This document shows, in pieces, positions 51,933 to 61,279 of a stretch of DNA of 64,000 nt. Origin of the DNA: JAFGRR01 sp964499235 (GTDB taxonomy: Bacteria > Planctomycetota > Phycisphaerae > UBA1845 > Fen-1342); NCBI GenBank assembly GCA_964499235.1, contig CAZCKC010000002.1, positions 62,001 through 126,000 of the forward strand, given 5' to 3'. Under the pieces are notes generated by a model that ran no database searches, was not told where the DNA came from, and was given only the letters and a program-made list of their open reading frames with translations. The position numbers and the translations under genes were made by a program. Position 1 is the stretch's first letter. The number at the start of each line of letters is the position of its first letter.

Positions 51933-53453
51933 GTGCAGGGCGCGACGTACCACCTGGAAACCTTCGGCTGCCAGATGAACGTGCTGGACAGCCAGCTCGT
52001 GGAGGGGCAGCTCCGCGCCCTCGGCCTCGAGCGGACGGCCGACCGCAAGCGGGCCGATGTCATCCTGTTCAACACGTGCAGCGTCCGCCAGCATGCCGAG
52101 GACAAGGTCCTCTCGCGGCTCGGTTCCCTGCGGCAGATGAAGCAGCACCGGCCGGAAGCGATCATCGGGGTCCTGGGCTGCATGGCCGAGCGGGAGAAGG
52201 AGGGGCTCTTCGTGAAGGCCCCGCACATCGACCTGCTGTGCGGGCCGGGCGAGCTCGACCGGCTGCCCGCCCTGCTCCGCGACGTCTGGGAGCGGCACGC
52301 GCAGGTCGCGGCCCTGGCGGGCAACCAATCCCGGCGGGCCAGTGCGCTCGCGCGGGCGCTCGAAGAAGACAGCCTAGAGGCCCTCGACCTCTCGCGGAGC
52401 CCCGAGCCGGGCTCAGCGACGCTCCAGTCCTACATCCGCGTCCAGCGGGGCTGCGACAAGTTCTGCACCTACTGCGTGGTGCCGTTCACCCGTGGGAAGG
52501 AACGCTCCCGGCCGCCATCGCACATCGTTGAAGAGGCGCGGCGGCTCGTCGATGTGGGCGCCCGCGAGATCACGCTCCTTGGGCAGACGGTCAACTCCTA
52601 TGTTCACCAGGAAGACGGGCGGGCGGTGCCGTTCGCGCAGCTGCTCGAGCGCGTCCACACGATCGAGGGACTCGACCGGATCCGGTTCATCACGAGCTTT
52701 CCGGCCGACTGGGACGAGGACATTTTCCGCGTGATGCGGGACTACCCGAAGCTCTGCCCCTACCTGCACATCCCGGCGCAGAGCGGGTCGGATCGGATCC
52801 TGCGGGGGATGAACCGGACCTACACGGCGAAAAGCTACCTGGAGCTGATGGACACCGCGCGGCAGTACGTCCCCGACATCGCGCTGGCCGGCGACTTCAT
52901 CGTCGGCTTCTGCGGCGAGACGGAGGCCGATTTTCAGCAGACGGTCGAGCTGGTCCGCCGCGTCGCGTACAAGCAGATCTTCGTGTTCAAGTACTCGCCC
53001 CGCCCCGCGACGGCCGCCGACCGCCGCAAGCCCGACGACGTGCCGGAAGCGGTCAAGGTGCGGCGCAACAACGAGCTGCTGGCCGTGCAAATGGAGATCA
53101 TGGAACAGCAGAAGCGCGGCCAGGTTGGTCAGACCGTCGAGGTGCTCGTCGAGGGCTACAGCAAGCTCGCCCGGCGGGCGCAGGCCGCGCGACAGGCCTC
53201 CGAGCAGGATCGCGGCAGCGAGGTCTCGGCGGACAAGGCGAACCAGCTCATTGGCCGCACGCCGCACGACATGATCACGGTCTTTGACGGCGGCCCGGAG
53301 CTGATCGGCAGCCTCGCGAAGGTGCGGGTCACGGCCGCGTCGCCACTGACGCTCTTTGGCGAGGTCGAATCGATCACATCGCCAGCCCGCCCGCCGGCTG
53401 AAACTCCGGCAGCGCGCGGCACACCGCTGCCGATGCTCACCGCGCGGTCGTGA
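51933..53453 (+). CDS. miaB: tRNA-2-methylthio-N6-dimethylallyladenosine synthase
   Basis: Adds methylthio to i6A37 made by MiaA. The 506-residue product has the N-terminal MTTase domain with three cluster cysteines (TFGCQMNVLDSQ, FNTCSVRQHAED, VLGCMAEREK), the radical SAM motif CDKFCTYCVVPFTRG (CxxxCxxC), GQTVNSYVHQEDG, HIPAQSGSDRILRGMNRTYT, and DFIVGFCGETEADF. A C-terminal TRAM-type region (VEVLVEGYSKL, LIGRTPHDMITVFDGG) carries an unusual insertion rich in Ala/Arg/Gln/Ser (RRAQAARQASEQDRGSEV). I chose GTG at 51933 with GGAG 10 bases upstream; an in-frame TTG near 51717 would add about 70 unlikely residues. First gene of a rightward transcript divergent from the amidase-like gene. Confidence 0.93.
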   Translation: MQGATYHLETFGCQMNVLDSQLVEGQLRALGLERTADRKRADVILFNTCSVRQHAEDKVLSRLGSLRQMKQHRPEAIIGVLGCMAEREKEGLFVKAPHIDLLCGPGELDRLPALLRDVWERHAQVAALAGNQSRRASALARALEEDSLEALDLSRSPEPGSATLQSYIRVQRGCDKFCTYCVVPFTRGKERSRPPSHIVEEARRLVDVGAREITLLGQTVNSYVHQEDGRAVPFAQLLERVHTIEGLDRIRFITSFPADWDEDIFRVMRDYPKLCPYLHIPAQSGSDRILRGMNRTYTAKSYLELMDTARQYVPDIALAGDFIVGFCGETEADFQQTVELVRRVAYKQIFVFKYSPRPATAADRRKPDDVPEAVKVRRNNELLAVQMEIMEQQKRGQVGQTVEVLVEGYSKLARRAQAARQASEQDRGSEVSADKANQLIGRTPHDMITVFDGGPELIGSLAKVRVTAASPLTLFGEVESITSPARPPAETPAARGTPLPMLTARS

Positions 53454-53529
53454 AAAAACGTCGCGGAGGCCGTAGTGCGATGGCCGGCATCGTCGCTACA
53501 AGCCTGTTCACGCCGTTGCGTCAACCGAG

Positions 53530-55893
53530 TCAGCCGCCGCGGTTTACCCGCCGTTGGAAGCGGCTGAGGTCGGCCAGGTCCACGTCGTCGTCGTCGTCCA
53601 GGTCGCTGAGGCCGAATGCGCGCGGGTCGCCGCCGAGCGGGGGTGTCGTTCGGCCGGGCCCCTGCCAGATCGCTTCGAATACGTGGAAGTCCGCGGCATC
53701 GATCTCGTCGTCACCATTCACGTCGCCGGGGCGGGGCAGCGCCCGCGTCGCCATCCCCGTGCGGCTGCGCCAGGCTTCGTATTTCGGTGTGACGACGGAG
53801 TAGACCACAAAGACCTCCTCGTCGGTGACGTATGGCTCGGGGTCGGAACGGCCGAGCCCTTCGGGCCCGTCGTCACCACCGTCGACGCGCAGCGTGAAGC
53901 GGGCATAAGGGTTGTCGCTGATGCCGAAGAGCCAGATCTCGGCCGGGCGAATCACCTCGCCCACGGCGGCGGCGATCTTCAGGCTGACGTAGGAGCGCCC
54001 GCGAAACGTGAGGACCTCCGGCGAAGCGAGGAAGTCGAAGGCGGCTTCCGCGGGCACGTCGAGTGTCGCCTGCCGCTGCCAGAGGTCGCCGCTTTCCGGC
54101 GGGGCGAGGATCAGGATCCGCTGGTCGCCCGCGCTGGCGGCGATCAGGAGTTGGCCGTCGTACTCGGGCGCTTCGAACGGGAACGGGTGCGTGATGTTGA
54201 CGTCGCCATCCGTGATCTGGGTGCGCGCGCCCGTGAGCGCGTCGTACCAGTAAAGCTGGAGCACGTCCTCGTCGTCGCGCTGGCTGACGACGAACGCGTG
54301 GCGGTTGAGCACCCAGCGGAGAATCGTCTCGCCGATGACGAAGGGCCCGACGTAGCGCTCGTCCTGCGGCGCGCGGCGGTCGAAATACCAGATCTCGCCG
54401 CCGGACTGGGCCCCGTTCCGCACGTAGCCGACGTAGCTCGTCTCGAGCGCGGGGCTGTCGCTGACGATCATACCCCCGCGATCGGCGGTCGCGTCGGTGA
54501 GGACCTCCTGCACCAGGTGGTCGGCCGCGTCGCGATAGGCCCGACAGATCCGCCAGACGCCGTCCACCTCGGCGCTGTAGTAGACCGACCAGCCCCCCTG
54601 CTCGCGAGCGAACTCGCCACCGTTCCAGAACTGCGCCAGGCGCGGGGCCCGGTCGGTCAACAGGACGTCCTTGCCGGTGGCGGAGTTCGCGTAGAGTCCC
54701 AATTCCGGGTCGAGCTCGGCCAGCCACAGCTGATCGTCGCCGTCCTGGAAGACGATCAGGTCTTCGCTGCTGAGTAGCTCCGGATCGAGGTAGTTCTCGC
54801 CGGGGATGTTGAGCTGGACGACGGAATCATCGACGTCGTCCACGATCTGTCGGACCCGCTGCAGCAGCTCGAGCGTTGGGTTGAGTGCCGACTGCGAGCC
54901 GGCCGGCACGTTGGTAAACACGATCCCCGCCAGCCCGCGCCGCCGGTCGACCCACGGCGAGGTGCCCCAGGCGCCGGGGCTGAGGATCTCCTCGATCTCG
55001 CCGGTGACCGGGTGCTGGGCCAGGACCCACGCGCCGAAGCCGTAGGTCACCGTCGGCGCGCCGTACGGGTACCACGGGTTGTTGGGCGGGAACGGCGTCC
55101 CGAGGATCGGCTTGCCGCCGTTCTGGTCGGTGAAGAGCTCCTCGATCGCGGCCGGCGAGAGGACCTGGCGATCCCCGCAGAAGCCGCCGTTGCTGATCGC
55201 CCGCAGCAGCTTCAGGTAGTCGGCCGGCGACGTCTCGATGCCGCCCGCAACGGCCGGGTTGGGGTCGAAGCGCGTGTACGACGTGTTGGCCATCCCGCAG
55301 GGCCCGAGGAGGTAGACGCTGGCGAGCGTTCGCCAGTCGACGCCCGTCGCCCGCTGCGCGGCGAGGCCCACGGTCTGCATTCCCGCGCCGTCGTACAGGA
55401 CGGCCGTCCCGGGGAGGTACTCGCGCGGGGTGTTGGCCACGATCTGGGCCACGGATCCCTCAAGCGTGTACAGCGGCAGCCACTCGTACGGCACCTGCGA
55501 ATGGAGCCCCGAAGACATGATGAAGCCCTGGCGGATGGTGAAGTCCTTGCCCGCGGCGGCCATCTCGGGCACCCACTGCGGCTGGCCGAGGTTCTCGTCG
55601 AGGCCGAACACGCCCGCGTCCCGCAGCGCGAGCACCACCGACCCCGAGATCAGCTTGGTGGCCGAGGCGATGCCGATCTTGGTGTCGCTCGTGAAGGTGT
55701 ACTCGTAACGGTAGATCTCCTGACCGTCGCGCTCGAGGAGCACGACGACGTTGTGGTCGAACGCGTCGAGCTGCTCGTTCAGCAGCGTGGTGACGGCCGA
55801 GAAATCGTAGGCGTCCGGCGGGTCGACGACCGTCTGGGCGAGCGTCGGTCCGGCCAGCAGCAGTCCGATCAGCGGGGCAAGCAACATGCGCAT
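53530..55893 (-). CDS. Exported beta-lactamase-family serine hydrolase with dockerin-like tail
   Basis: A large exported protein of about 787 residues. After a signal peptide (MRMLLAPLIGLLLAGPTLAQ), residues about 30-340 are a beta-lactamase/penicillin-binding-type fold: SxxK as IASATKLISG (Ser77, Lys80), and the second motif position reads LYDGAGMQTVG (Y-D-G, the Asn of YxN replaced). Residues about 365-690 look like a beta-propeller or WD-type strand region (WYDALTGARTQITDGD, EIWLFGISDNPYARF). The tail has two EF-hand-like loops: DVNGDDEIDAADFHVF and DLDDDDDVDLADLSRF, a dockerin-type calcium pair. I use ATG at 55893, with AGGA 8 bases upstream; the frame also opens at 55908 (GTG) and 55899. 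Likely hydrolyses esters, peptides or cell-wall fragments outside the cytoplasm. Confidence 0.8.
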   Translation of the reverse strand: MRMLLAPLIGLLLAGPTLAQTVVDPPDAYDFSAVTTLLNEQLDAFDHNVVVLLERDGQEIYRYEYTFTSDTKIGIASATKLISGSVVLALRDAGVFGLDENLGQPQWVPEMAAAGKDFTIRQGFIMSSGLHSQVPYEWLPLYTLEGSVAQIVANTPREYLPGTAVLYDGAGMQTVGLAAQRATGVDWRTLASVYLLGPCGMANTSYTRFDPNPAVAGGIETSPADYLKLLRAISNGGFCGDRQVLSPAAIEELFTDQNGGKPILGTPFPPNNPWYPYGAPTVTYGFGAWVLAQHPVTGEIEEILSPGAWGTSPWVDRRRGLAGIVFTNVPAGSQSALNPTLELLQRVRQIVDDVDDSVVQLNIPGENYLDPELLSSEDLIVFQDGDDQLWLAELDPELGLYANSATGKDVLLTDRAPRLAQFWNGGEFAREQGGWSVYYSAEVDGVWRICRAYRDAADHLVQEVLTDATADRGGMIVSDSPALETSYVGYVRNGAQSGGEIWYFDRRAPQDERYVGPFVIGETILRWVLNRHAFVVSQRDDEDVLQLYWYDALTGARTQITDGDVNITHPFPFEAPEYDGQLLIAASAGDQRILILAPPESGDLWQRQATLDVPAEAAFDFLASPEVLTFRGRSYVSLKIAAAVGEVIRPAEIWLFGISDNPYARFTLRVDGGDDGPEGLGRSDPEPYVTDEEVFVVYSVVTPKYEAWRSRTGMATRALPRPGDVNGDDEIDAADFHVFEAIWQGPGRTTPPLGGDPRAFGLSDLDDDDDVDLADLSRFQRRVNRGG

Positions 55894-56019
55894 CGGCATC
55901 GTCCTCACTCAAGGTCAACTCGAGTGACACAACGCCCGGCACGGGGGTCTATTTCAGCGGAGTCGGGCCAGCTTTTCGATATTTCGTGGTCCGGATAAGG
56001 TGGACAACCCGCGGCCTTT

Positions 56020-56841
56020 TCAGAGGTTCATGAAAAGCAGCGGGCTCAGCAAAGCGCCGACGATCCAGGCCACGAGCCAATCGATGGTGTCCACGACGAC
56101 CAGCAGGCCGAGCGCGAGCGGCCACGTCATGGCCAGCAGCCGCCGCGCACTGAACCAGACCAGGAGCAGCAAGAACACCAGCGGGCCCAGCATCGCGACC
56201 GTGGTCAGCGTCCCGGCCAGCCTGAGCGTCAGTGCCGCCGCGATCATCATCACGGCCCCGAAGGCACTGCCGAGGACCAACGCGGGACTGTAGAGGGCAA
56301 CGAGGTCGCTTCCGCGGAAGGCGCCGCGCTGTTTGCGGAAGACCAGCCCGAACAAGGCCCCCGTCAGGACAATTGTTAAAAACAGTCCGAGGAGGAACCA
56401 CAGCGCGAAGTACAAAGAGGTGCCCCAGGTAATCGCAACCGATTCGCTGATCCCCTGCCACGCTCGGGCCGCGCTCCCGGCGCTGCCCCAGAACCGGAGG
56501 AACGTAGCGCCGATCTCGAGTCCGCGCCCGACAGCGTGGATCATGATACTCACGGCCAGCGCGGTCAGGATCAGCGCCCAGCGCCGCGAAACGCGCTGCC
56601 CTTTCCGCTCGTTTGCTTGTGTCCAATAGGTGCCGGGATGTGCCAGCGCGTGCCAGGTGGTGAGCAGGAGCCGGCGCACCGGGCCGCCGCGCTCGGGCCG
56701 TTCCCACGGGAGCCGGGCCTGCTGCACGGCGTCGAGCAGCGCCAGCGGATCGAACTCGGTGCCGCACTCGGGGCACCGACCGTCGGGGAGGCCCTGGAGG
56801 CTGTAGCCGCAATTCAAGCAGTGCGGGGCTTCGACGGACAT
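56020..56841 (-). CDS. Zinc-ribbon polytopic membrane protein
   Basis: A 273-residue protein: an N-terminal zinc ribbon with Cys8/Cys11 and Cys23/Cys26 (HCLNCGYSLQGLPDG and RCPECGTEF), then a membrane domain of five or more hydrophobic helices (WALILTALAVSIMIHAVG, SLYFALWFLLGLFLTIVLT, LVALYSPALVLGSAFGAVMM, VAMLGPLVFLLLLVWF, LALGLLVVVDTIDWLVAWIV). The layout resembles Yip1-like or DUF1282-type membrane proteins that carry a ribbon in planctomycetes. Start ATG at 56841 has GAGGAG 9 bases upstream. Function unknown. Confidence 0.75.
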   Translation of the reverse strand: MSVEAPHCLNCGYSLQGLPDGRCPECGTEFDPLALLDAVQQARLPWERPERGGPVRRLLLTTWHALAHPGTYWTQANERKGQRVSRRWALILTALAVSIMIHAVGRGLEIGATFLRFWGSAGSAARAWQGISESVAITWGTSLYFALWFLLGLFLTIVLTGALFGLVFRKQRGAFRGSDLVALYSPALVLGSAFGAVMMIAAALTLRLAGTLTTVAMLGPLVFLLLLVWFSARRLLAMTWPLALGLLVVVDTIDWLVAWIVGALLSPLLFMNL

Positions 56842-56980
56842 GCGGACTGGGCTCCTCTTCGGAGCAGCAGCGTACGTCCGCAAATCGCACGCTGCCAGCG
56901 GGGTCGGGCTTCGCAGCCTGCGCGGGCGCGCGACGAGCAGCGGCCCGGGGGATCGACGGCCGATCCCCCGGCCCAGGAGT

Positions 56981-59900
56981 CTAGTCCGTAATCTGCACCT
57001 CGTAGGCGCCCATGTCGACGCGCGGGTCACCGTCGCCGTCGCCGTCGACAGTCCGCTCCAGGCCCGACAGATCGACGACGGGCAGGAATTGCAATCCGGG
57101 CGTGAACGGATCCGCGTCGACGAGGTTGTTGCCCAGGTCAATCGCCGGCGAGCCGCTGCCCAGCCGCAGGTTGCCGGTCGTCGGGTTCGCGAAGCTGGGG
57201 TCCGCGCCGAGGTTACCGTTGCCCACGAAGCGGCTGAGCGCATCGCTGACGATCGAATCGCGGACGACGAGCGTCGCGCCGCGATCGCCGTCAATCTGGG
57301 CGCTCTCGTCGTCCCGCAGGACGCCATCCTGCATCAGGTTGCCGTAGAGCACCGAATTGAGAACGAACGCAACCCCGCGCGCGTCGTCATTCGGCGTTGA
57401 CGCGTTGCGGTCGCGGCCCACGAAAACGCCGCCCGAGCCACGGTTGCTGCCGGCCCGGTTCTGGTTGAAGCTGCAGTTGATGGCGTAGAGCAGCCCGGGA
57501 TGGCCGGCGACCCCTTCGTCGCCGACGTAGATCGCGCCGGCGCTGCGGAACTGGATGATCTCGTTGCGCCAGAACGCGCAGTTGACCAGCAACACGTCGC
57601 CGTAGATCGCCATCCCGCCGCCACCGTACTGCTGCACGGTGTTCTGCCGGAAGGCGGTGTTGAATGCCCGCAGGACCGCGGTCCCGTCGACATAGGCTCC
57701 GCCCCCCGTCTCCTGGAACTCGTTGGTCGAGCGGTTGCGGAGGAACCGGCAATCCGTCAGCGTCACAATCGCGTCCTCGCCGGCATGCAGCCCGCCGGCC
57801 GTGTCCGGCCACGCCGACGTGTTGTCTGCGATCTCGACGTTGATCGCATCGAGCCGGCTGTTCGCCACATAGATGCCGGGCGCGACGTTCGACGCGTTGC
57901 TGCTGACAATGCTGTCGATCAGCGTGAGGTGCGCGTCGTTGACGACGTCGATGCCACGGTCGTTGCCGAGCACGATCAGGTTCCGCAGCGTCACGACCGA
58001 GTTGTTGACCTCGAGCCCGTCGCCGCCATTGATCAGCAAGAAGCCGTCAAAGACCGTCGCCGGCCCGACGCCGTCGAGGATCGCCACCTCGCTGCCGCCG
58101 GCAACGATGCAGCCGTTGCTGGCCGGATTGGGATCGCGCTGCCGCACGCGGGTTTCGCCACCCGCGAAACCGCCGAAGACGGCCACGTTCGACGGTACCG
58201 TGACCGGGCCGGCGTAAGTACCCGCCGCAACCCAGATCTCGCTGATGTCATCCGCGGGGTCGCCGTTCGTGTTCAGCAGCGCGGCCTGCGTCGTGGCGTC
58301 GCTCAGCTCGAGGTAAGCGTCCGCCCACGACGAGCCGTCGCCCGCCCCGGTCGCGGCCGCCCAGACATAGAACCGCCCGGCCGGGATGGTGGGGTTGTCG
58401 TCCACGCTGTCCGGCAGGCCGTCCAGGTCCGTGTCGGGATTGTTGGGATCCGTGCCGGCCGCGCGCTCGGCCCCGTCATCGAGACCGTCGCCATCGGTGT
58501 CGACGCGCCGCGGATCCGAGAGCACGCGATAAGTCATGCCGCCGACGGTGACGTCCCAGCCGACGCGGATCTCCTCGAAATCCGTCAGCCCGTCGCCGAC
58601 GTCACCCGGCACCGCCGGATCGCCGTCAGAGTGCTGCGTATCGTCGCGCGTGCCGTACACGAACTCCTCCCGCGCCAGCAATCCGTCGCGATCCCGGTCC
58701 TGGATGTAGACCAACCGCAGCTCATCGCGGTTCCGCAGGACGATGTCCTCGAAGTCGGTCGTCTCCACGTCGAGCCCCGGCGAGCCGAACACGACCCAGC
58801 GCGAGAACTGGAAGTCGGATTCCAACCGTGTGCCGTCCGGCCGCACAATCGTCTCCAGGTACGCTCCGCCGGCAACGCCCGGATCGGTCGTCTCGTAGCC
58901 GATGCCGAGGATCTCCTCCATCACGCGGCGCATCGTGACGCCGGTGAACGCGGCCGTCTGCGGGTCGCGATCGACGTTCGTCGCCACGCGGAAACGGTCG
59001 ACGGTGCCGTCGCCGTAGTCGAGCACCAGCAGTGCGGTGCGGCTGTACGTGTTTTCGGTGAGGAACGTAAAGTTAATCCCCTCCGCGTTCTCGAGCTCGA
59101 AGCCGATGGTGCTGTAGCTGAACGCCGACGGCCGGGCCATGAACTGCTTGATCAGGTCGGGGTTGACGTCGGTGGCGGAGACCTCGATCACGTCGGTCGA
59201 GCTGCCGGGGCCGAGCGTGAAGTCGGGGATGACCGGCTGGAGCGTGCCGACCGTGCGGTAGGAGCCACTGCGGTCCGGGTTGCCGGGCTCGGGCACGAAC
59301 TGCCGCACGGTGAACGCCAGGTTGCGGAGCTGGTAGGCGATGGTCCCGGTGTTCGTGATCTGCACGCCCATGCGCAACTCGCCGCGGGACGCGGTCTCGG
59401 TCAGCTCGCGCGATTCGCGCTGGTACTGGCTGAAGGTCTGCTGCGTTTCGGTCGTGCTGGACTGCGAGAAGCTGGTCGACTCCTCCTCGGTGAACGCCAC
59501 GCCGGCGGTCGCCTCGGCGTTAACGCCCGGCTTGGCGCTGATCGAGAAGCCGAGCGTCGCGCTCGAGCTCAGCGTCGTGCTGGTGGCGATCGTGTCGGAG
59601 GTGCTCAGCGTCTCGCTCGTGCCCTGCGACAGCGTGCTGCCGTACTCGGTCTCCTGGCCTTCGCTCTCCGCGTACTCGATGAACAGGCTCGCTTGCACGT
59701 CGTCGACGATCCGGATCTGGGCCTGCGGCACGTCCGCCAGGATCGCGTTGCGGACCGGATCGTCGAACTCCTCGAAGTCGCTCGCGCCGTCGCCGTCGGT
59801 GTCGTCGAGCGTCGGCGAGGTACCCGCCAGCACCACTCGCACAATGTCGCGTGGCGGCAGCGGATTCCCCGCGCCGTCGAGGAACGGCTGGCCGCTGGCG

Positions 59901-61279
59901 TCGACGAGCCGCCCCTGGTTGTCGCGGGCCGAGACGAGCTCGTTGCCGTCAAACAGCGACGCGTTCGGCGGCAGGTCGCCGGCCGGGCCGCGGGCGTCGC
60001 CGTCGGTATCGACGCTGATCGGGCTGGTCAGCCAGCGGAAGACCTCCTCGGCATCGAACAAGCCGTCGCCGTCGGTGTCGGGATTGCGGGGGTCAGTGCG
60101 GTTCACGAGTTCGGCCCGATCATCCAACCCGTCACCGTCGGTGTCCGGGTCGGTCGGGTCCGAGGTGACCTGCCGCGTAACCAGGTGCCGCGGGTTCATC
60201 CCGAAGCCCAGCAGGTCGAGCCGAATCTCGTAGCCCATCGTCTCCTGCAGGTCGGTCAGCCCGTCGCCGTCGGTGTCGGTGCCGGGGTCCTCGATCGCGG
60301 CCAGGTACTCGAAGGCGTCCGACAGCGACACCTGCCGCCCGTCGTCAGTCTCCACCGTCAGCGTCGCCAGCCCGGGCTCGCCCGCCGGCGTCTCCGCGAC
60401 GAGCAGCCCCGCGTTGACGAACTCCACGCCGGTCGCCTGCCGGCCGCCCAACAAGACCGCCATGTCCGACTCGAAGCCGCGGCCTTCGATCGTGATCACG
60501 GTGCCGCCGCCCAGCGGCCCCGCGGTCGGAGTGATGGCGTCAACCGCCAGCTCCGCTGCCGGCGGCGGCGGTAGGTACTCGAACGCCGCTTCCAGCGTCG
60601 CCCGCTGTCCGTTCGGCCCGACCAGCGTCACGTCGAGCACTCCTGGTGCGGCCTGCGCCGGCGTGACGGCCGTCACCAGCGTCGCGTTCTCGATCGCCAC
60701 CTCGGTCGCCAGCCGGTCGCCGAACAGCACCGTGCTGCCGGCCTGCAACGCTGCGCCTTCGATCGTCACCCGCGTGCCGCCAGCCAGCGGCCCCTGCGTT
60801 GGACGCAACGCGGTCAGCGCCGGCGCCACCGGCTGCGCGGGCGGCTCTGGGGCGAGGAACGCGAACGTGCCCGCCGCCACGGGCGCGGTCGGCGGGGCAC
60901 CATAAGCAGCCGCCAGCGGGAAAGGCTGCGCGGGTGGCAGGATCGTCACCTCGACCGCGCCCGGATCATGGGCCGGCGTGACCGCGGTGATCAGCTTGTC
61001 GTTGACGACCGCAAACTCCGCGGCCGCCACGTCGCCGAAGAGGACACCGCTGGCGTCGACAAAGTTTTCGCCGCGGATGGTGACCGCGGTGCCGCCAGCT
61101 GCCGGCCCGCTGGCCGGTTCGATCGTCGGGGCGACGCGCGCGGCCGAATCGTTTACCGGGCAGCCGCCGAGCAGGAGCGAGAGACCGAGTGCGAGGCTGG
61201 TGGTCATCACGACGGCGGGACGGAAGCCGCCCGCCGCACGGATCGCCTGAGCGACATTCATCGGAAGATCAAACCGCAT
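56981..61279 (-). CDS. Giant surface lipoprotein: IPT domains, calcium repeats, protective-antigen-like pore module, beta-helix
   Basis: A 1432-residue exported lipoprotein. Lipobox LLLGGC, Cys40. Three IPT/TIG domains (about 50-325). TSP3-type calcium repeats (DTDGDGLTDLQETMGYEI, DPDTDGDGLDDRAELV) to about 510. Then a region (500-800) that I align with anthrax protective antigen domains 2-3: a Ser/Thr-alternating stretch (TSETLSTSDTIATSTTLSSS, about 553-572), ELRMGVQITNTGTIAYQL (PA has ANIRYVNTGTAPIYNV), TIGFELENAEGINF, TALLVLDYGDG and VTMRRVMEEILGIGY (PA: MTLKEALKIAFGF). A second calcium repeat (about 925-962), a right-handed beta-helix (about 970-1380) and a choice-of-anchor-Q-like C-terminus (VDMGAYEVQ) follow. 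Start overlaps the upstream stop as TGATG. I infer a cell-surface oligomer or pore. Confidence 0.8.
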   Translation of the reverse strand: MRFDLPMNVAQAIRAAGGFRPAVVMTTSLALGLSLLLGGCPVNDSAARVAPTIEPASGPAAGGTAVTIRGENFVDASGVLFGDVAAAEFAVVNDKLITAVTPAHDPGAVEVTILPPAQPFPLAAAYGAPPTAPVAAGTFAFLAPEPPAQPVAPALTALRPTQGPLAGGTRVTIEGAALQAGSTVLFGDRLATEVAIENATLVTAVTPAQAAPGVLDVTLVGPNGQRATLEAAFEYLPPPPAAELAVDAITPTAGPLGGGTVITIEGRGFESDMAVLLGGRQATGVEFVNAGLLVAETPAGEPGLATLTVETDDGRQVSLSDAFEYLAAIEDPGTDTDGDGLTDLQETMGYEIRLDLLGFGMNPRHLVTRQVTSDPTDPDTDGDGLDDRAELVNRTDPRNPDTDGDGLFDAEEVFRWLTSPISVDTDGDARGPAGDLPPNASLFDGNELVSARDNQGRLVDASGQPFLDGAGNPLPPRDIVRVVLAGTSPTLDDTDGDGASDFEEFDDPVRNAILADVPQAQIRIVDDVQASLFIEYAESEGQETEYGSTLSQGTSETLSTSDTIATSTTLSSSATLGFSISAKPGVNAEATAGVAFTEEESTSFSQSSTTETQQTFSQYQRESRELTETASRGELRMGVQITNTGTIAYQLRNLAFTVRQFVPEPGNPDRSGSYRTVGTLQPVIPDFTLGPGSSTDVIEVSATDVNPDLIKQFMARPSAFSYSTIGFELENAEGINFTFLTENTYSRTALLVLDYGDGTVDRFRVATNVDRDPQTAAFTGVTMRRVMEEILGIGYETTDPGVAGGAYLETIVRPDGTRLESDFQFSRWVVFGSPGLDVETTDFEDIVLRNRDELRLVYIQDRDRDGLLAREEFVYGTRDDTQHSDGDPAVPGDVGDGLTDFEEIRVGWDVTVGGMTYRVLSDPRRVDTDGDGLDDGAERAAGTDPNNPDTDLDGLPDSVDDNPTIPAGRFYVWAAATGAGDGSSWADAYLELSDATTQAALLNTNGDPADDISEIWVAAGTYAGPVTVPSNVAVFGGFAGGETRVRQRDPNPASNGCIVAGGSEVAILDGVGPATVFDGFLLINGGDGLEVNNSVVTLRNLIVLGNDRGIDVVNDAHLTLIDSIVSSNASNVAPGIYVANSRLDAINVEIADNTSAWPDTAGGLHAGEDAIVTLTDCRFLRNRSTNEFQETGGGAYVDGTAVLRAFNTAFRQNTVQQYGGGGMAIYGDVLLVNCAFWRNEIIQFRSAGAIYVGDEGVAGHPGLLYAINCSFNQNRAGSNRGSGGVFVGRDRNASTPNDDARGVAFVLNSVLYGNLMQDGVLRDDESAQIDGDRGATLVVRDSIVSDALSRFVGNGNLGADPSFANPTTGNLRLGSGSPAIDLGNNLVDADPFTPGLQFLPVVDLSGLERTVDGDGDGDPRVDMGAYEVQITD

